Source: Glycine soja (taxonomy: Eukaryota > Streptophyta > Magnoliopsida > Fabales > Fabaceae). Taken from it: a DNA stretch of 64,000 bases. The stretch is from NCBI RefSeq assembly GCF_004193775.1, contig NC_041011.1, positions 43,221,167 to 43,285,166 on the forward strand. The letters run 5' to 3'. Both the position numbers and the translations under genes were made by a program. The stretch's first letter is position 1. Each line of letters begins with the position of its first letter. Under the pieces are notes generated by a model, which had not been told where the DNA came from, did not search any database, and saw nothing but the letters and a program-made list of their open reading frames with translations. Below, piece after piece: positions 38,774 to 51,079 of the stretch.

Positions 38774-39470
38774 GGGTTGCTATTTCACCCAACTTTTTAT
38801 TCTTCCACCCCCTCTGCAATTTTTTTTATAATTTTATAATACCTAAACTACTTTTTCCTTCACTTCCCCTCCCTTTTTAACAACCCCCACCTTCTTTCAA
38901 CATTTCACTCCCTTTCATCTTCTCAATTTCGCTCTCATTACCTCCTCCTTATGAGTTCCTTCTTCTCTTAACATTGTTTTCTTGCTTAAATTTTCCGTTG
39001 TCGCCAATTTGACGAAAAATAATTTCCATAACTTAAAGACTATATTATGGAAACTAATTTTCATAGTATATATCTGACATAATTGAAACTAATTTTCGAT
39101 AAATCAATGACACAAAAGAATAATAAACAAATCCTAAAAAAAATAGCAAACAAAATATTGTTAGAGAAGTAATGAAGGTGTGAAAACTCACGTAAAGAAG
39201 ATAATGAAGGATAAGGAAAAACAATGCTTATTGAAGAGAAAATAAGTAAATGATAGGAGGGGGTGAGAATATGTTTGAAGAAGATGAAGAGGTGAGATTG
39301 ATGGGTGGGGGTGACGGGGTGTCAGGAGAGTGAAGGGAGAAAAAGGAAAAAGTTTTTAAAAAGGGAGGGTTGTGACTGTGAATATGAAGACAATTTAAGA
39401 ATTATTTAAATTTTAAAAAAATATAAAGGGAGTAAAGAGTAAAAAAAAAAGAGGATCAAATAGTAACCCC
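38774..39470. mobile_element. 697-bp terminal-inverted-repeat element (MULE/MITE-like)
   Basis: The left end GGGTTGCTATTTCACCC and the complement of the right end, GGGGTTACTATTTGATCC, match, and similarity continues inward as CT-rich against AG-rich arms ('cttcacttcccctcccttttt' and its complement, with interruptions). The flanks 'aatgttcga' and 'aatgatcaa' could be a decayed 9-bp duplication, which would suit a Mutator-like element. No transposase. Contains GAAACTAATTTTC-like motifs like those at 6165-6460. Confidence 0.6.
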
Positions 39471-40653
39471 AATGATCAAAGATCCCTTACATTATCGTCC
39501 CAACAAATCCCAAATAGAGAACAACACATACATAACCCAACAGACTAATGCTACTCCACATCATGGTATAAAAGTATGTCAATCCTGCTACTAGTCTCTT
39601 GGTTAAGAAAAAAAATATTAGATTAACCCCAATCAATAAGTATTCATGATACTGAGCAATTTTTATGTAACATATATTTAAGTTTTTTAATTTTAAAAAA
39701 ATAACAATACTTTATTACATGTCATATAAAAATTAATTAGAATCATGAATTATAATATTTCTAAACCACCTAATAATTTTTCTTTAAATATCAAGTAGAT
39801 GTTAAACTCGGCCATCAAAGTCGTAACACTAACATGATATGCTCTGTGCTCTACAAGTATCTATTCCAAGTATCAACACTCTTTCTTGCTACTAAGTGTA
39901 AGTCTCTCCTAACAAAAAGAGCACAAATCATTTTAGAAAATCTGATTTAGAAAAGTTATGTTAGTCAGTTAGTTTTTAATTTTTTAACTAGTTAAAAAAT
40001 TCAGTTGATTTTTCTTTTAATATTTTTTAAAACACTACTTGAAGTAATGTCCTTTAATATTAGTTTTTAATTTTTTATATTTTTTTTCACTTTTATTCTT
40101 ATATGTTTATTCATTTTTCTTATTAATTTTTTAAAATAAATTATGGTTTAATTATTTTTTTTTAATTTCACACTTTTCAATTATTTCATCAATTAATTTT
40201 ATCAAATAATTATAATTTAATAAATTATATTTTTAACTTCCAACTAACTTTTTAATTAATTTTACAAAAAAAATAATCAAAATCACTCAATTCTACACCT
40301 ATAAATATCCCACAGTTTTCATTTTAATCATGTTTCACTTCAGAGAAAATATTGTTAGTTTACTCGCATGAAGCTACAAGATGACTTTAACTCACCCACC
40401 AACCTACAAAATAAAAAATTCATATATGACTGTTTGTTTGACATAACAATAAAATAAAAACAAAAACTTTGTTGGACTCGGGCAACAAATTGTATGTGCA
40501 AATTCTATATAAAGAAACACATTAAGTGCAAATTAATGGCAAATAAACACTATGACATGGGTAGAATGCAGGAACTAATCACTCTTAAACTTTTTTTTTA
40601 ATGTGAAATTAAAATGTAATTCCATTTTAATTTGTGTGGGAATTGAAATTAAA

Positions 40654-40657
<4 letters not shown>

Positions 40658-40727
<70 letters not shown>
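40658..40727. repeat. (TA)n microsatellite, about 70 bp
   Basis: About 35 uninterrupted TA units. Confidence 0.97.
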
Positions 40728-40729
<2 letters not shown>

Positions 40730-41744
40730 ACGGCCTATTCTACGATCAAACATGGATTTCCCCAAAGGCTGCATCTTAAAAGGACTGTCTATATCTGTAA
40801 AAAAAAGGACTAGCTATATGTCAGTTTTACGTCTTTCTGGTATTTTCTATGCTCTAAGGAGCCGTTTGCCTTTTATTACAAAAGAATATTTTTTCATGGT
40901 TTTCAACTATAACATATATACTGCAATTTAAGAAAAAATTATAGTTAAAACTAACTTTAACATACATTTTAATTACATTTAATAATTCAAATTAATTTCA
41001 TCAAAAATAATTTTACTTACCTTTAAAATAAATAACTCCTAAATTTTTTGCGGTTACCCCATTATCCTGTAAACATTCCATCGAGAAAAGGGTGATAAGA
41101 AAGAAAAAAATATGGATGTAGTGATAAGAAATGAAGATAAGTATAATGATTATTGGTAAGTTCGAAAAATGAGGCGTGAAAAAAAGTACGGTTGTTTTAT
41201 TTTGTGGAATAGGAATATTTTTTAATTTACTTAAAATTAGACAATTGTGTTGTTATTTTGAAAAAAAAAACATTAACTTTCTTATAACATTATGAATTCA
41301 AATCTTCTTACTAATAAAAATTAATAATTAATATCGATAAAAAAAACCTTTTACAACCATTTTATTCATTACTGAATATGTATAAATGAGGTTTAAATTA
41401 TCTTAAATAAAAATAAGATTGAAAGTTATTGATCTAATTTTTTTAATTACACCCAACTCTTGAAATTATTCACTTTTGTTTTTATTTGGAGTAAGTTAAA
41501 CAGGACCTTACAAAAATATGTTAGAATTTTCACCGACGACAATAGAGAATAACAGCTCATGTTAGTTTGTCATTAGTCATCTTTGTCAACAGTGCCATTT
41601 GCAGAAAGAATATTAAATAAAAAAAAATAAAGTGTGAAAATGTAGTGAACAAGTCGTGCTTTTTACTTTGGGTAGAAGATTCAAAGTTCAGTGTTCAGAA
41701 GAGTTAGATATGTATAATTTAATGCACTGTCATGGGTCACAAAC

Positions 41745-42489
41745 TATTTAAACATGGAGCTATCAGAGCAGAACAAGCAGTCAAACTCAACTCATACGGC
41801 AACATTGAAAATTACCAAAACAGACAAAAAGGGTTCTTTAAAGCATCTGCAGCTTTGGATTCTTGCTTCACAAGAGAAAATCATTTCATGGGGGCAATTT
41901 CTTAATGGGTTAATTTAACAGAAAGAATATCATTTTCTTTTGTCTTGTGGGCTAAGTCTATAATGGAAAAGCTACTTTTTCGTCCTTCTTTTTACCTCTT
42001 TTACGTTGTTTTCCTATCATTTCTTCTTCTCTCTATGTTACAGATAAGGGCTTTCCTCACATTATTCAACTTTAGGTAAACAAATCAAAGCACCCTCTTT
42101 CCTTTTACAACACTTCGCCATTGCATTCACCATAATATGGCCGTAGTAGGTAGTTTGATCACTTCTAACTTTTATTTTTAAGTTTGCTCTAAGTTTTGTT
42201 GTTCAGCAAATTGGGTTTGTAAATATTGAATTTGAATCAAATCCATGATTTGGGTTGGCTGACTTTGTTGACTTGGTCCTGTCAGTTCTGAAAAATCATT
42301 TTAAACCTAGAATTGCGTTGTGTACTTCAAAGCAAGCAAATGCACAAAATTTGATGTTAAAAGTTGATATAAGACTTAGAAATGCCCATGTTTTTTTAAA
42401 GGTTGTTTGCATATGTTATACATGTATGGCAAGTCATATAGCTTGAAGTGCATGAATTCTTCTTATGTTGTTCTATGATGATGTTTCAG
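41745..42489 (+). promoter_or_regulatory. Promoter, 5' UTR and UTR intron of the NPG1-related gene
   Basis: A TATA-like CTATTTAAA lies at about 41744-41752. The probable non-coding first exon ends at a good donor, TTTAG|GTAAAC (exon end 42075). The next exon begins after TTTCAG at 42489-42490, 26 bases before the ATG at 42516. These are read by eye; transcript data would settle them. Confidence 0.45.
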
Positions 42490-42515
42490 GGAAGTATCGA
42501 GTGGGATGTTTCAGT

Positions 42516-45500
42516 ATGAGAGCTAAGAGTTTGATAAGTAAGAAGCAGATTAGTACAAGATTAAGAAAAATGATAAAGTGTATATGTTCGAGGGAGCAGT
42601 TAAGAGTGGAGGAGTTGAGTTACTCATCAGAGTCACTGGCAACGAGGGACTATTCGGCAAGTGGTGGTTTATCATCTCGACCTGGTGAAATCGACCCAAA
42701 GGTTGATAATACCAACATTGAAGAAGCAGAGTCCTCTCTCCGTGAAAGTGGTTATTTGAACTATGAGGTCTGATAAAGTATACTTTTGCCTTTTGTTTAA
42801 CCATGTAGCAGCATCATCTTAAGATTCTTGAACTTAACATTCTAATCCATGATGCTGATAGTGATGGGTGCTTGATCTGGTTAGTTATTTCGAAAAAATA
42901 AAATACTTTTTTGGCAGAACACACCCAAAACAAAAAAAAAAAATCATCTTAGACATGCACTCGCCATCCCAAACATGCTCTATTTTTATTGCAATAGATT
43001 CTATGATATTGAAGCCTGAAAACTGTGACATAACGAGAAAAACTGATTTTAATTATTTCAATTTATACTACTTTGGAACAATTAAAATATTGCATGAAAT
43101 CATTTATTGTGAACGATAAAATTAAGTGCATAAGAAAAAATTGCTCTCACACTGGGAGATTAAACTTTTGGTCTAATGGGCAAGTACTTACCTTACAACC
43201 GAGTGTTCTGGTCTGTGTACTGTTCAAAAGAAAAGTTGAACGACATTTCGGAACAGAGTTCTGGTATATGGAATGTTTTTAGTGATACATAAGTGGTATC
43301 TGCATTTATTGAAGAAGAAAAGGTTATTTATAGATTGCAATATATAGGCAGCAGAATCCCCGGATATTTGTTATGTTGCCAATAAATTCATATTCCTTTT
43401 GAACAAAAAATGAACTTTCTCAATTTCTCTAGCAAGACCTATCCCACGGATTCGAAGATGGAAGCACCCAATTTGGTCCCAAAGTTTTATATATCATATT
43501 GAAGAAACTCTTTTCAGTGTGGAATATCTGAGGATAATTTATTATAGCTGAAAAAAAATGGTATCACGTAATAGTAATATGATGTGTGATAAGCATGAAG
43601 AAATTGAAACGTTGGCCAAGGTTCATGCAGATTCTGTCCATGATGGGATTTCATGCTCACATATATCTGCAATTAGACTTAAAGGGTGCAACAATTTACC
43701 CCTAAATGACCTTTATCTGCTTTTGTATCATATGCTGGGCTTTCTATGCTTCTTTCTTAGGCTGTATTATGTGTAAGAAATTAGGGCCTTATCCCAATAT
43801 TTGATTTTATTGATACTTGAGATGCCTCATCATTATAAGATGATTGTGAAACTAAATGACCTGTTCACAATAGGAAGCTAGAGCCTTGCTTGGAAGACTT
43901 GAGTATCAGAAAGGCAATATCGAAGCTGCACTTCATGTGTTTGAAGGAATAGATATTGCTGCTGTCATTCCCAAGTTGAAAGTTTCTATATCTAGAAGAT
44001 GTGAACCCAATAAACGCCGTTCGCAAAGTGATGCAATGCCTCCTATGTCAATGCACGCTGTTAGTTTACTTCTTGAAGCTGTCTTTCTCAAGGCAAAATC
44101 GTTTCAGGCTCTTGGAAGGTTTCAAGGTGCTTCTTTCATCTTGTTCTTAGTTCTTATTTAAGTATATCCATGCATACCATCTTAACTATCTTGCACTTTA
44201 TCTTCAAAGTCTCTAGTTTCTGTGGAACAATAAAAAAGATCATTCAATTAGTTTGAAGTCTATGGTCTTGCTTGTAATAGTAATTTATTTATTTATTTGC
44301 AGATGCTGCTCAGTCATGCAAAACTATATTAGACACTGTTGAATCTGCTTTACCAGAAGGCTGGCCTGAAAACTTTGTTTCAGACTGTAAACTACAAGAG
44401 ACAGTGGGAAATGCTGTTGAACTGCTTCCAGAGTTGTGGAAGCTTGCAGGCTCTCCTCAAGACATTATGTCATCCTATAGGAGGGCCTTGCTTTATCATT
44501 GGAATCTTGACATTGAAGCCACTGCAAGAATTCAAAAGGAATTTTCTTTTTTTCTTCTGTATAGTGGTTGTGAGGCAAGCCCTCCTGCTCTCCGCTCTCA
44601 GTTGGATGGTTCCTTTGTGCCAAGAAACAACATAGAAGAGGCTGTTCTTCTGCTTCTGATTCTGCTGAGAAAATCTATTCTTGGATACATTGCATGGGAC
44701 CCTTCATTGCTTGATCACCTTTCTTTTGCTCTAAGTGTTTCTGGGGAATTCAAGACTCTAGCTCAACAGATTGAGGAATTGCTTCCTGAAAGCATGGAGA
44801 GAAAAGAAAGATACTATACTCTAGCTCTTTGTTACTGTGGGGAAGGTGAACATATCACTGCTTTGGACCTTCTGAGGAACTCTTTGAATCATAGAGAGAA
44901 CTCAAACTGCATAAAGGAATTGCTTCTAGCTTCAAAAATTTGTGCTGACAACAAGGTTTGCGTCGAAGAAGGAATCAAATATTCTTGCAAAGCCATTTCT
45001 CAGTTTAATGGAAAGTGCATGCAGATGGTAGCTATTGCAAATTGCTTACTAGGTGTTCTGCTGTCATCAAAATCCAGGTCAGCTGCTTCTGAATCAGAGA
45101 AGGTTTTTATGCAGTCAGAAGCACTCAGTGCTCTAAAAGCTGCTGAGGGAATGATGAGAGAAAGTGATCCTTACATCGTCCTTCATCTTTGTCTAGAATA
45201 TGCTGACCAGAGGAAGTTAAGCATTGCTCTTGATCATGCAAAGAAACTGATTAAGCTTGAGGATGGATCTAGTGTTAGTGGATATATTCTATTAGCACGG
45301 ATTTTATCAGCTCAACAAAAGTTTGTAGATGCAGAACTTGTTATAGATGCTGCTCTAGATCAAAGTGGCAAATGGGATCAAGGAGAATTGTTGAGAACTA
45401 AAGCTAAACTACGGATTGCACAAGGAAAATTAAAGAATGCAGTGGAGACATATACTTTTCTTCTTGCTGTTCTTCAGGTTCAAAATAAAAGTTTAGGCAC

Positions 45501-46852
45501 AGCAAGTAAGGTTGTGAAGGTATGTGTCAATGATAAATGTAGAATATATCACTTAGATTCTTTAATAACTCAAATTATCAACGGGAAAGGAATATTAGAA
45601 GCTTCGCTCAAAGTCTTAAACTCTACCTTTTAACATATGTAGAATAATATATTACTTTTCTGATTTATCTTTCATACAGAATAAGGGAAACCGTGACAGA
45701 AGACTGGAAATGGAAATATGGCTTGATTTAGCCAATGTGTACACGGCCTTATCACAGTGGCAGGATGCTGAAGTTTGTCTCGCAAAATCTGAGGCTATTA
45801 ATCCCTATTCTGCTTCTAGATGGCACACAAAAGGTATATCTCTTATCTTCTAACTTTGCTCCCTAGCCTTCATAGGTACTATATGTTTGTTCAGTCTCTT
45901 TCTTGTCATTGATATTTGAAGATATAGATTCTCAGTTACTGAAAAGTATCCAACATTGACACAAATGTGATGGTGTAGATTGAAAGGTGTGAATTTTCGT
46001 TATATTAATAGCGCTATGAAACAAGTATTTTTCTTATTAGATTTTATGTGGGCCAGAGTAAAGATGCATTACTATAGCACAACTTTCTTGAGAACACTTC
46101 TATTTCTTTGGCCACTTGATAATCTTTCAAGTTAGTGCCAAAAGCAAGTATCTCTTAATAGAATCTACATTCTACATTATTTTCTTAGAAAGAATATAGA
46201 TTCTTAGTGAAAAGTGGATGACACTTGCACAAATCTGATGGTGTATATTGAAGAGTGTGAATTCTCGTTTTACTATAGCATATATTTTCTTGGGAATACT
46301 TTTCTTTCTTAAGCCACTTGGTAATCTTTCAAGTTGGTGCCAGAATCAAGTATCTCAAAATAGAATCTACATTTTAGAAAGAATATAATTGTCCCCAAAA
46401 ATATGGAATCTGAATTTTATTGAAGCTTAACATGTTTTACATTTTAAACTTCCCGTAAGTCCAACAGTAACATTTTGTTAAGATAGTTTACTTACATTCT
46501 TCATGCAGCAAAATTCTTAAGCTAGGATTTTGCAGGTTTGCTTTCTGAGGCCAGAGGTTTTCATCAAGAAGCTTTGAAATCATTTAGGAAAGCATTAGAT
46601 ATTGAGCCAAACCATGTACCAAGTTTGATATCCACAGCCTGTGTACTCAGACAACTTGGTGGTCAATCATCTTCAATTGTTAGAAGCCTTCTCACTGACG
46701 CACTACGCCTTGACAGAACAAACCCTTCTGCTTGGTACAATCTTGGACTGCTCTACAAAGCTGATTTGGGGACATCAGCAATGGAAGCTGTTGAATGCTT
46801 TGAAGCAGCAGCTCTTCTTGAAGAATCTTCTCCCATTGAACCCTTTAGATAA
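42516..46852 (+). CDS. NPG1-related (NPGR-type) calmodulin-binding TPR protein, 5 coding exons
   Basis: Exons 42516-42767, 43874-44126, 44303-45519, 45680-45833 and 46536-46852 join in frame to 2193 nt (730 aa), near the length known for Arabidopsis NPG1. N-terminus: basic stretch, then CICSREQLRVEEL, SSESLATRDYSASGGLSSRP and the EEAESSLRE motif, all characteristic of the NPG1/NPGR group. TPR-like helices begin at about 86 (ARALLGRLEYQKGNIEAAL) and recur, clearest at the C-terminus (GFHQEALKSFRKALDIEPNH, then SAWYNLGLLYKADLG). Arabidopsis NPG1 binds calmodulin and is needed for pollen germination; its relatives NPGR1 and NPGR2 are more widely expressed. Which relative this is I cannot decide by eye. 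It converges with MORF2. Intron 4 carries a tandem duplication. Confidence 0.9.
45921..46394. repeat. ~270-bp tandem duplication in intron 4 of the NPG1-related gene
   Basis: Copy 1 (about 45921-46191) and copy 2 (46192-46394, with internal deletions) share in order 'atagattct.agt', 'gatggtgta.attga', 'gccacttg.taatctttcaa', 'caagtatctc' and 'atagaatctacatt'. The copies differ at many positions, so the duplication is not recent. Confidence 0.8.
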
Positions 46853-48644
46853 CACTTTCAACTTTATTTTGTTAACATATATCATAGATTCATAGTAAGT
46901 TACAAGTCTGATTGTAAAGTTCAGCTTCTTTTAACTTCTTTTTTTATAGGTGAAATGAAATAGGAGAAAGAACACAGATAAATGTTTCTCTTATGTGCCA
47001 TAATGTAATTAATAATTTATTTTCCCTTTTATGTTGGTTGAAAGAACACAGTTTGTGCATCATTTCTATCAATATCCAAGAAGCTAGATAATTGACAATA
47101 CATTATCACAACAACCGCATAGGGTTATTACCATGTATGCGATGAATTTCACGAAACCATTATCACAACAACACCTTTGATTTCTACCAAATATTTTTTT
47201 TATTAATTTGTTCATTACCAACAAAATAAACCCACATTGTTTCATCTCTTATTTATGCTAAAATCATTCAAACCTATCAATGTCTAGCACAAGGTTTAGC
47301 ATTTAAGTAATAGCTCAGGTTTTTTCAAACAATCAAACTAACATTTTCCATTTTCTACCCCATCTTATAGTATGTTATTCTCAGTATGGTCACTTACATT
47401 GACTTATAAGTCATTACATGCGATGGAACATAGGCCCATAAATGTTTTGATTGTTCATATATGAAATTTAGATTTTCTATATCTTCTAAACTATAAAAAT
47501 TACAAAGTGAAAGTTTTTAAAAGAACTTGTACCATCTGTTTTGCTTCAGTGAGCCACTCCATTTTCAATCTTTTATCGATGGGTCGTTTGACAACTAGCA
47601 ATGACATAAAGCTTAACCAAATCAACCCTTAATGCACTATTCATCCCTTTGTGGGAATTTTTCATCCTTTAACAATTTACCTTCCCTCCTTCAACACATT
47701 ATCTTTCACTGAAATGCAACATTGATTCCATTCCCATCTTTGTGATTCTCATATTATCATTTCTGTTCAGTTTACTATTTCTCATCAAAACTTCAATTTC
47801 CCAAGCGAGAGCGCATCAAGCTGAATGTCGTCTAGATCTCCAATGCACAAAAAAAGTTTTGAAGATGGAAATTTTCAAAGACGACTGGCATGCCTTTGAA
47901 CATACTCTCCTTGCGTTCACTTCCGTTGCTACGCAAATCATGTTAAGAAAGTATTATTAATTATTGACTCTGTTATAATTACTGTCCTCAAGTGTGTCAT
48001 TTGATTGTTTTGCAGGTGAACGCAACAACTCAAACTTGCTTTAAGGCCAGGTTGTAAAAAGAAGTTTTATCCCATGTATTGAAAGGTATACGAGTTACAA
48101 CCTAACCATATGGCTTTCTTTTAGTTTTTCTGTTGCCCACTTCATTCGGCTTCATAACATTCTTTTTTGTCGTCTTTCCTGAAGCAGAAAACAATGTTAG
48201 GTTTTGAGTGTCTGCAGTAAGCCTTTTGCCGCAGACAATCTGAATCCAACATCGTTCGCAATACCAGAAACAATGCCCAGGCAACCTATTTTCAATGTCA
48301 GACAATCCAACATCATGTTCACTAAATACAATTTTAGATTTCTCCTCTCCTTGTCCACTTGAGAGAAATCATATATGAAACACATCAGAACCAAATCACC
48401 CATGGCAACTATAAGTTGGGGAGAAAATGACGTGAAAAGAGTAAAAGATTATGTTTATACTGAACATGATAACAACGAGATGTCCATCTGATACAGCCAT
48501 AGAAGTTCAACTACAATTATTTGAGTTACCCCCCACCAGAAATATATCAAATGTCTCAAAAGGCAAGACTAAAATAGTGCATGTAACAAAGTACTTTCAT
48601 AGAGTATGTACAACACATCCCTCTCCCTGTCACAAATTGGTTCT
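46853..48644. other. Region between two convergent genes, no supported gene
   Basis: Holds the 3' UTRs of the NPG1-related gene (left) and MORF2 (right). The frame at 47742-47960, with a hydrophobic start and then RAHQAECRLDLQC, has no family I recognise and does not continue across the AG at about 48015. I treat it as non-coding. Confidence 0.5.
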
Positions 48645-51033
48645 TCACTGCGTGTTTTCTCGACGCCGGACATACCTTGTTCTATCATTGTATCTTGGTC
48701 TGTCTTGATGCCTTTGTGGCTGTGGTTCCACCCTTCTCTGTCTTTCAGGTGATCTCTGAACGATCTCTCCATTCACAAATAATTCAGCTGCATCAATGGT
48801 AACAAATTTTGCAACCAATTATTGAATTGAGAAAAGGATAAAAACATGGAAGCCTTGACCAAAAAATGGATATGAAAGATAACATACTGTAAAAAGCTCA
48901 ATCACAGCACAAGACAAAAAACAGGGACCAAGAATTTTTGCTAAATTAAATAGGTTATCTACTGAAATATGAACTATAATTAAAATAATTATGCACAAGC
49001 ATTGTATCAACTCCAAAAATTCTGCAACTCCAAAAATGAATGAAATAACAGAACTGAAGGAGGGAAATTCTATGTAAGTCCATTAGCATTCAAAACTAAA
49101 CATTACTCAAGAGTTATTAGCTTTGCCAAGATGGACTGCTACTCAACTTAATTTATTAAAAACAAACAGAAAACTGACACTACTGGCCTCAGAGAAGAGG
49201 TATCAGTTGGTTTTATGTATCAACTCCAATGATTCTGAAACTCCATAAAGTTTGTGAAGCAACAGAACAGAATAGGAGAGAAATTTCATGTGAGTCCATT
49301 AGCATTCAAAGCTAGCCATTACCCATTGAGAGTTTTTAGCTTTGCCAAGATGGACTGTCAATAAAGGGAGAAAAAGTAGGGTATCCTCACAAATTGTATT
49401 GAACATTAATAAATAGTACCATTTTTTTCAATCACCCTATCCTAAGCCTGACACTACTGGCCCCAAAGAAGAGGTAAAAGTTGGTTTCATGTATCAACTC
49501 CAATGATTCTGAAACTCCATAAAGTTTGTGAAGCAACAGAACAGAATAGAAGAGAAATTTTATGCGAGTCCATTAGCATTCAAAGCTAGACATTACCCAT
49601 TGAGAGTTTTTAGCTTTGCCAAGATGGACTGGACTGTCAATAAAGGGAGAAAAAGTAGGGTATCCTCACAAATTGTATTGAACATTAATGAATAGTAACA
49701 TTTTTTCAATCACTGTATCCAAAGCCTGACACTACTGGCCTCAAAGAAGAGGTATCAGTTGGTTTCATGTATCAACTCCAATGATTCTGAAACTCCATAA
49801 GTTTGTGGAGCAACAGAACAGAAAAGAAGAGAAATTTTATGTGAGTCCATTAGCATTCAAAGCTAGACATTACCCATTAGAGTTTTTAGCTTTGCCAAGA
49901 TGGACTGTCAATAAAGGGAGAAAGATAGCGAATACAACAAATTTCCAGAATACACGCATCGATGTGGCAAAGTAAAAAAGAATGCAACAGATGTGGACAA
50001 GATTTTTAACTTCAAATAAGTGATAATCCATCTCCAAAGAGCATGGTTAGGCATTTACAAGTCAAAAAGAGACACAATAAAAACTCTATACAAATGCTGA
50101 AAACAGATTTCATCTCCACTGAACTGCATCTTCACAAAGTATATATAAGCACAGAATAGTTTAGAGAGACATTTGATGCAAGTCCATACGTCAAAAGCTA
50201 AACTTACATAATCTAGCTTTATCAACATGGACTGACAATTTGACATATTATTGAAACAAATAAACATACTAAAAAGACCAAATATCAAAATCAGGTTCAC
50301 ATTTTCAAAAGGAAATGTGTTTCTCAAACCGACAAACATATAATACATAGTCACTTAATGCATAAAGTGTTAAATCCTTACCGCCATAGTCCTTGTTCTC
50401 TGGATCAACATACGAATCCGGTAGCACAAACAGAACTCCAGGCAACCCTACACAAATAAAAAAGAGTGAACACAAAAAACTAATTTCAAAAACTTCCACT
50501 TCAGAAAACATACCTTCGAGCTTATTAGAAGTCTCTTCATCAATTTCGCACCCGAAACCAAAGTACCTCTCACATGAAACATTGTAAATCTTCTTCTTAG
50601 CTTCCTCCTCGCTTCCGAGAACCTTGGCGAGGGTTTGGATGTAGCAATCGATCATCTGTTGCTTGGTGGCTCCCTCGCCGCCGGGATGGTCCATGACGAT
50701 GAGCCAGTGGTTGTAGTCGCAGCCGGGAAAGAGCGGCGCCATCTCCGTGGGAGGCCGGTCGCTGAACGACGACGACGATGACGAAGCTGAGTTCAGCGGC
50801 GAGTACGCTGAGTCGCCGGCGCGGTTGACACGGCACCGGATTCCGGCGACGCGGGTGGAGGGAGGGACGATGGCATGGGAGAGAGGGAAGAGGAATCGAC
50901 GCGTTGAGACTGAGAGTGACGAGGGTTTGGGTAATGTAACGGCGAACGCAGCGGTGGTGGTGGTGGTGGTGGTGGTGGTGGAGAAGAGGCGCATTGTGAG
51001 GCGCGCGCAGGAAGAGGAAACGGCTCTTGCCAT
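48645..51033 (-). CDS. MORF2: Multiple organellar RNA editing factor 2 (MORF2/RIP2), plastid, 3 exons
   Basis: Exons 51033-50514, 50447-50382 and 48787-48645 join in frame to 729 nt (242 aa). The N-terminus is a Ser/Thr/Arg-rich chloroplast transit peptide with a run of nine Thr. The MORF domain starts after [20 protein letters not shown] and contains [39 protein letters not shown] and [20 protein letters not shown]. The tail [16 protein letters not shown] leads into a basic Gln/Arg-rich end ([10 protein letters not shown]). These match MORF2 as I recall it. MORF2 binds PPR proteins and is needed for C-to-U editing of most chloroplast sites. The 1.6-kb second intron is filled with tandem repeats. 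A telo-box pair upstream fits housekeeping expression. Confidence 0.95.
49000..49926. repeat. ~275-bp tandem repeat in MORF2 intron 2, about 3.5 copies
   Basis: The marker 'ctgacactactggcc' starts at 49174, 49448 and 49726, giving periods of 274 and 278. Each unit contains 'gtatcaactccaatgattct', 'gagtccattagcattcaaag' and 'agctttgccaagatggactg'. An earlier, more divergent copy occupies about 49000-49173, and the last copy stops near 49926. A much decayed relative may lie at 50150-50240 ('gcaagtccatacgtcaaaag', 'atcaacatggactgac'). Confidence 0.92.
50954..50981 (-). repeat. GGT/ACC trinucleotide repeat in the MORF2 transit peptide
   Basis: A run of about nine ACC codons (minus strand) encodes poly-Thr near residue 20. 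It is within the expected cleaved transit peptide, so length changes are probably tolerated. Confidence 0.9.
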
Positions 51034-51050
51034 ATCACAGTGCCTCAGGA

Positions 51051-51076
51051 TTAGGGTTTTCGAAGGCTAGGGTTTT
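51051..51076 (-). promoter_or_regulatory. Pair of telo-box motifs in the MORF2 5' UTR
   Basis: Reads AAACCCTAA (51059-51051) and AAACCCTA (51075-51068) on the minus strand, 18-43 bases before the ATG. Telo-boxes near the start site are common in plant genes for translation and organelle biogenesis. Confidence 0.65.
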
Positions 51077-51079
51077 TGC

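Noticed and set aside
42805..42857. miR172-like string and short hairpin in intron 1 of the NPG1-related gene
   Set aside because: The minus strand reads AGAATCTT-AA-GATGATGCTGC, but the two extra bases break the miRNA, and the only pairing (CAGCATCAT with ATGATGCTG) is too short and in the wrong arrangement for a precursor.
47742..47960. 72-codon frame between the NPG1-related gene and MORF2
   Set aside because: The start is not ATG-supported by context, there is no recognisable domain, and the nearby AG does not extend it.
50747..51070. Plus-strand frames across MORF2 exon 1
   Set aside because: They mirror the GC-rich transit-peptide and MORF-domain coding sequence; only the minus frame reads as MORF2 and splices correctly.
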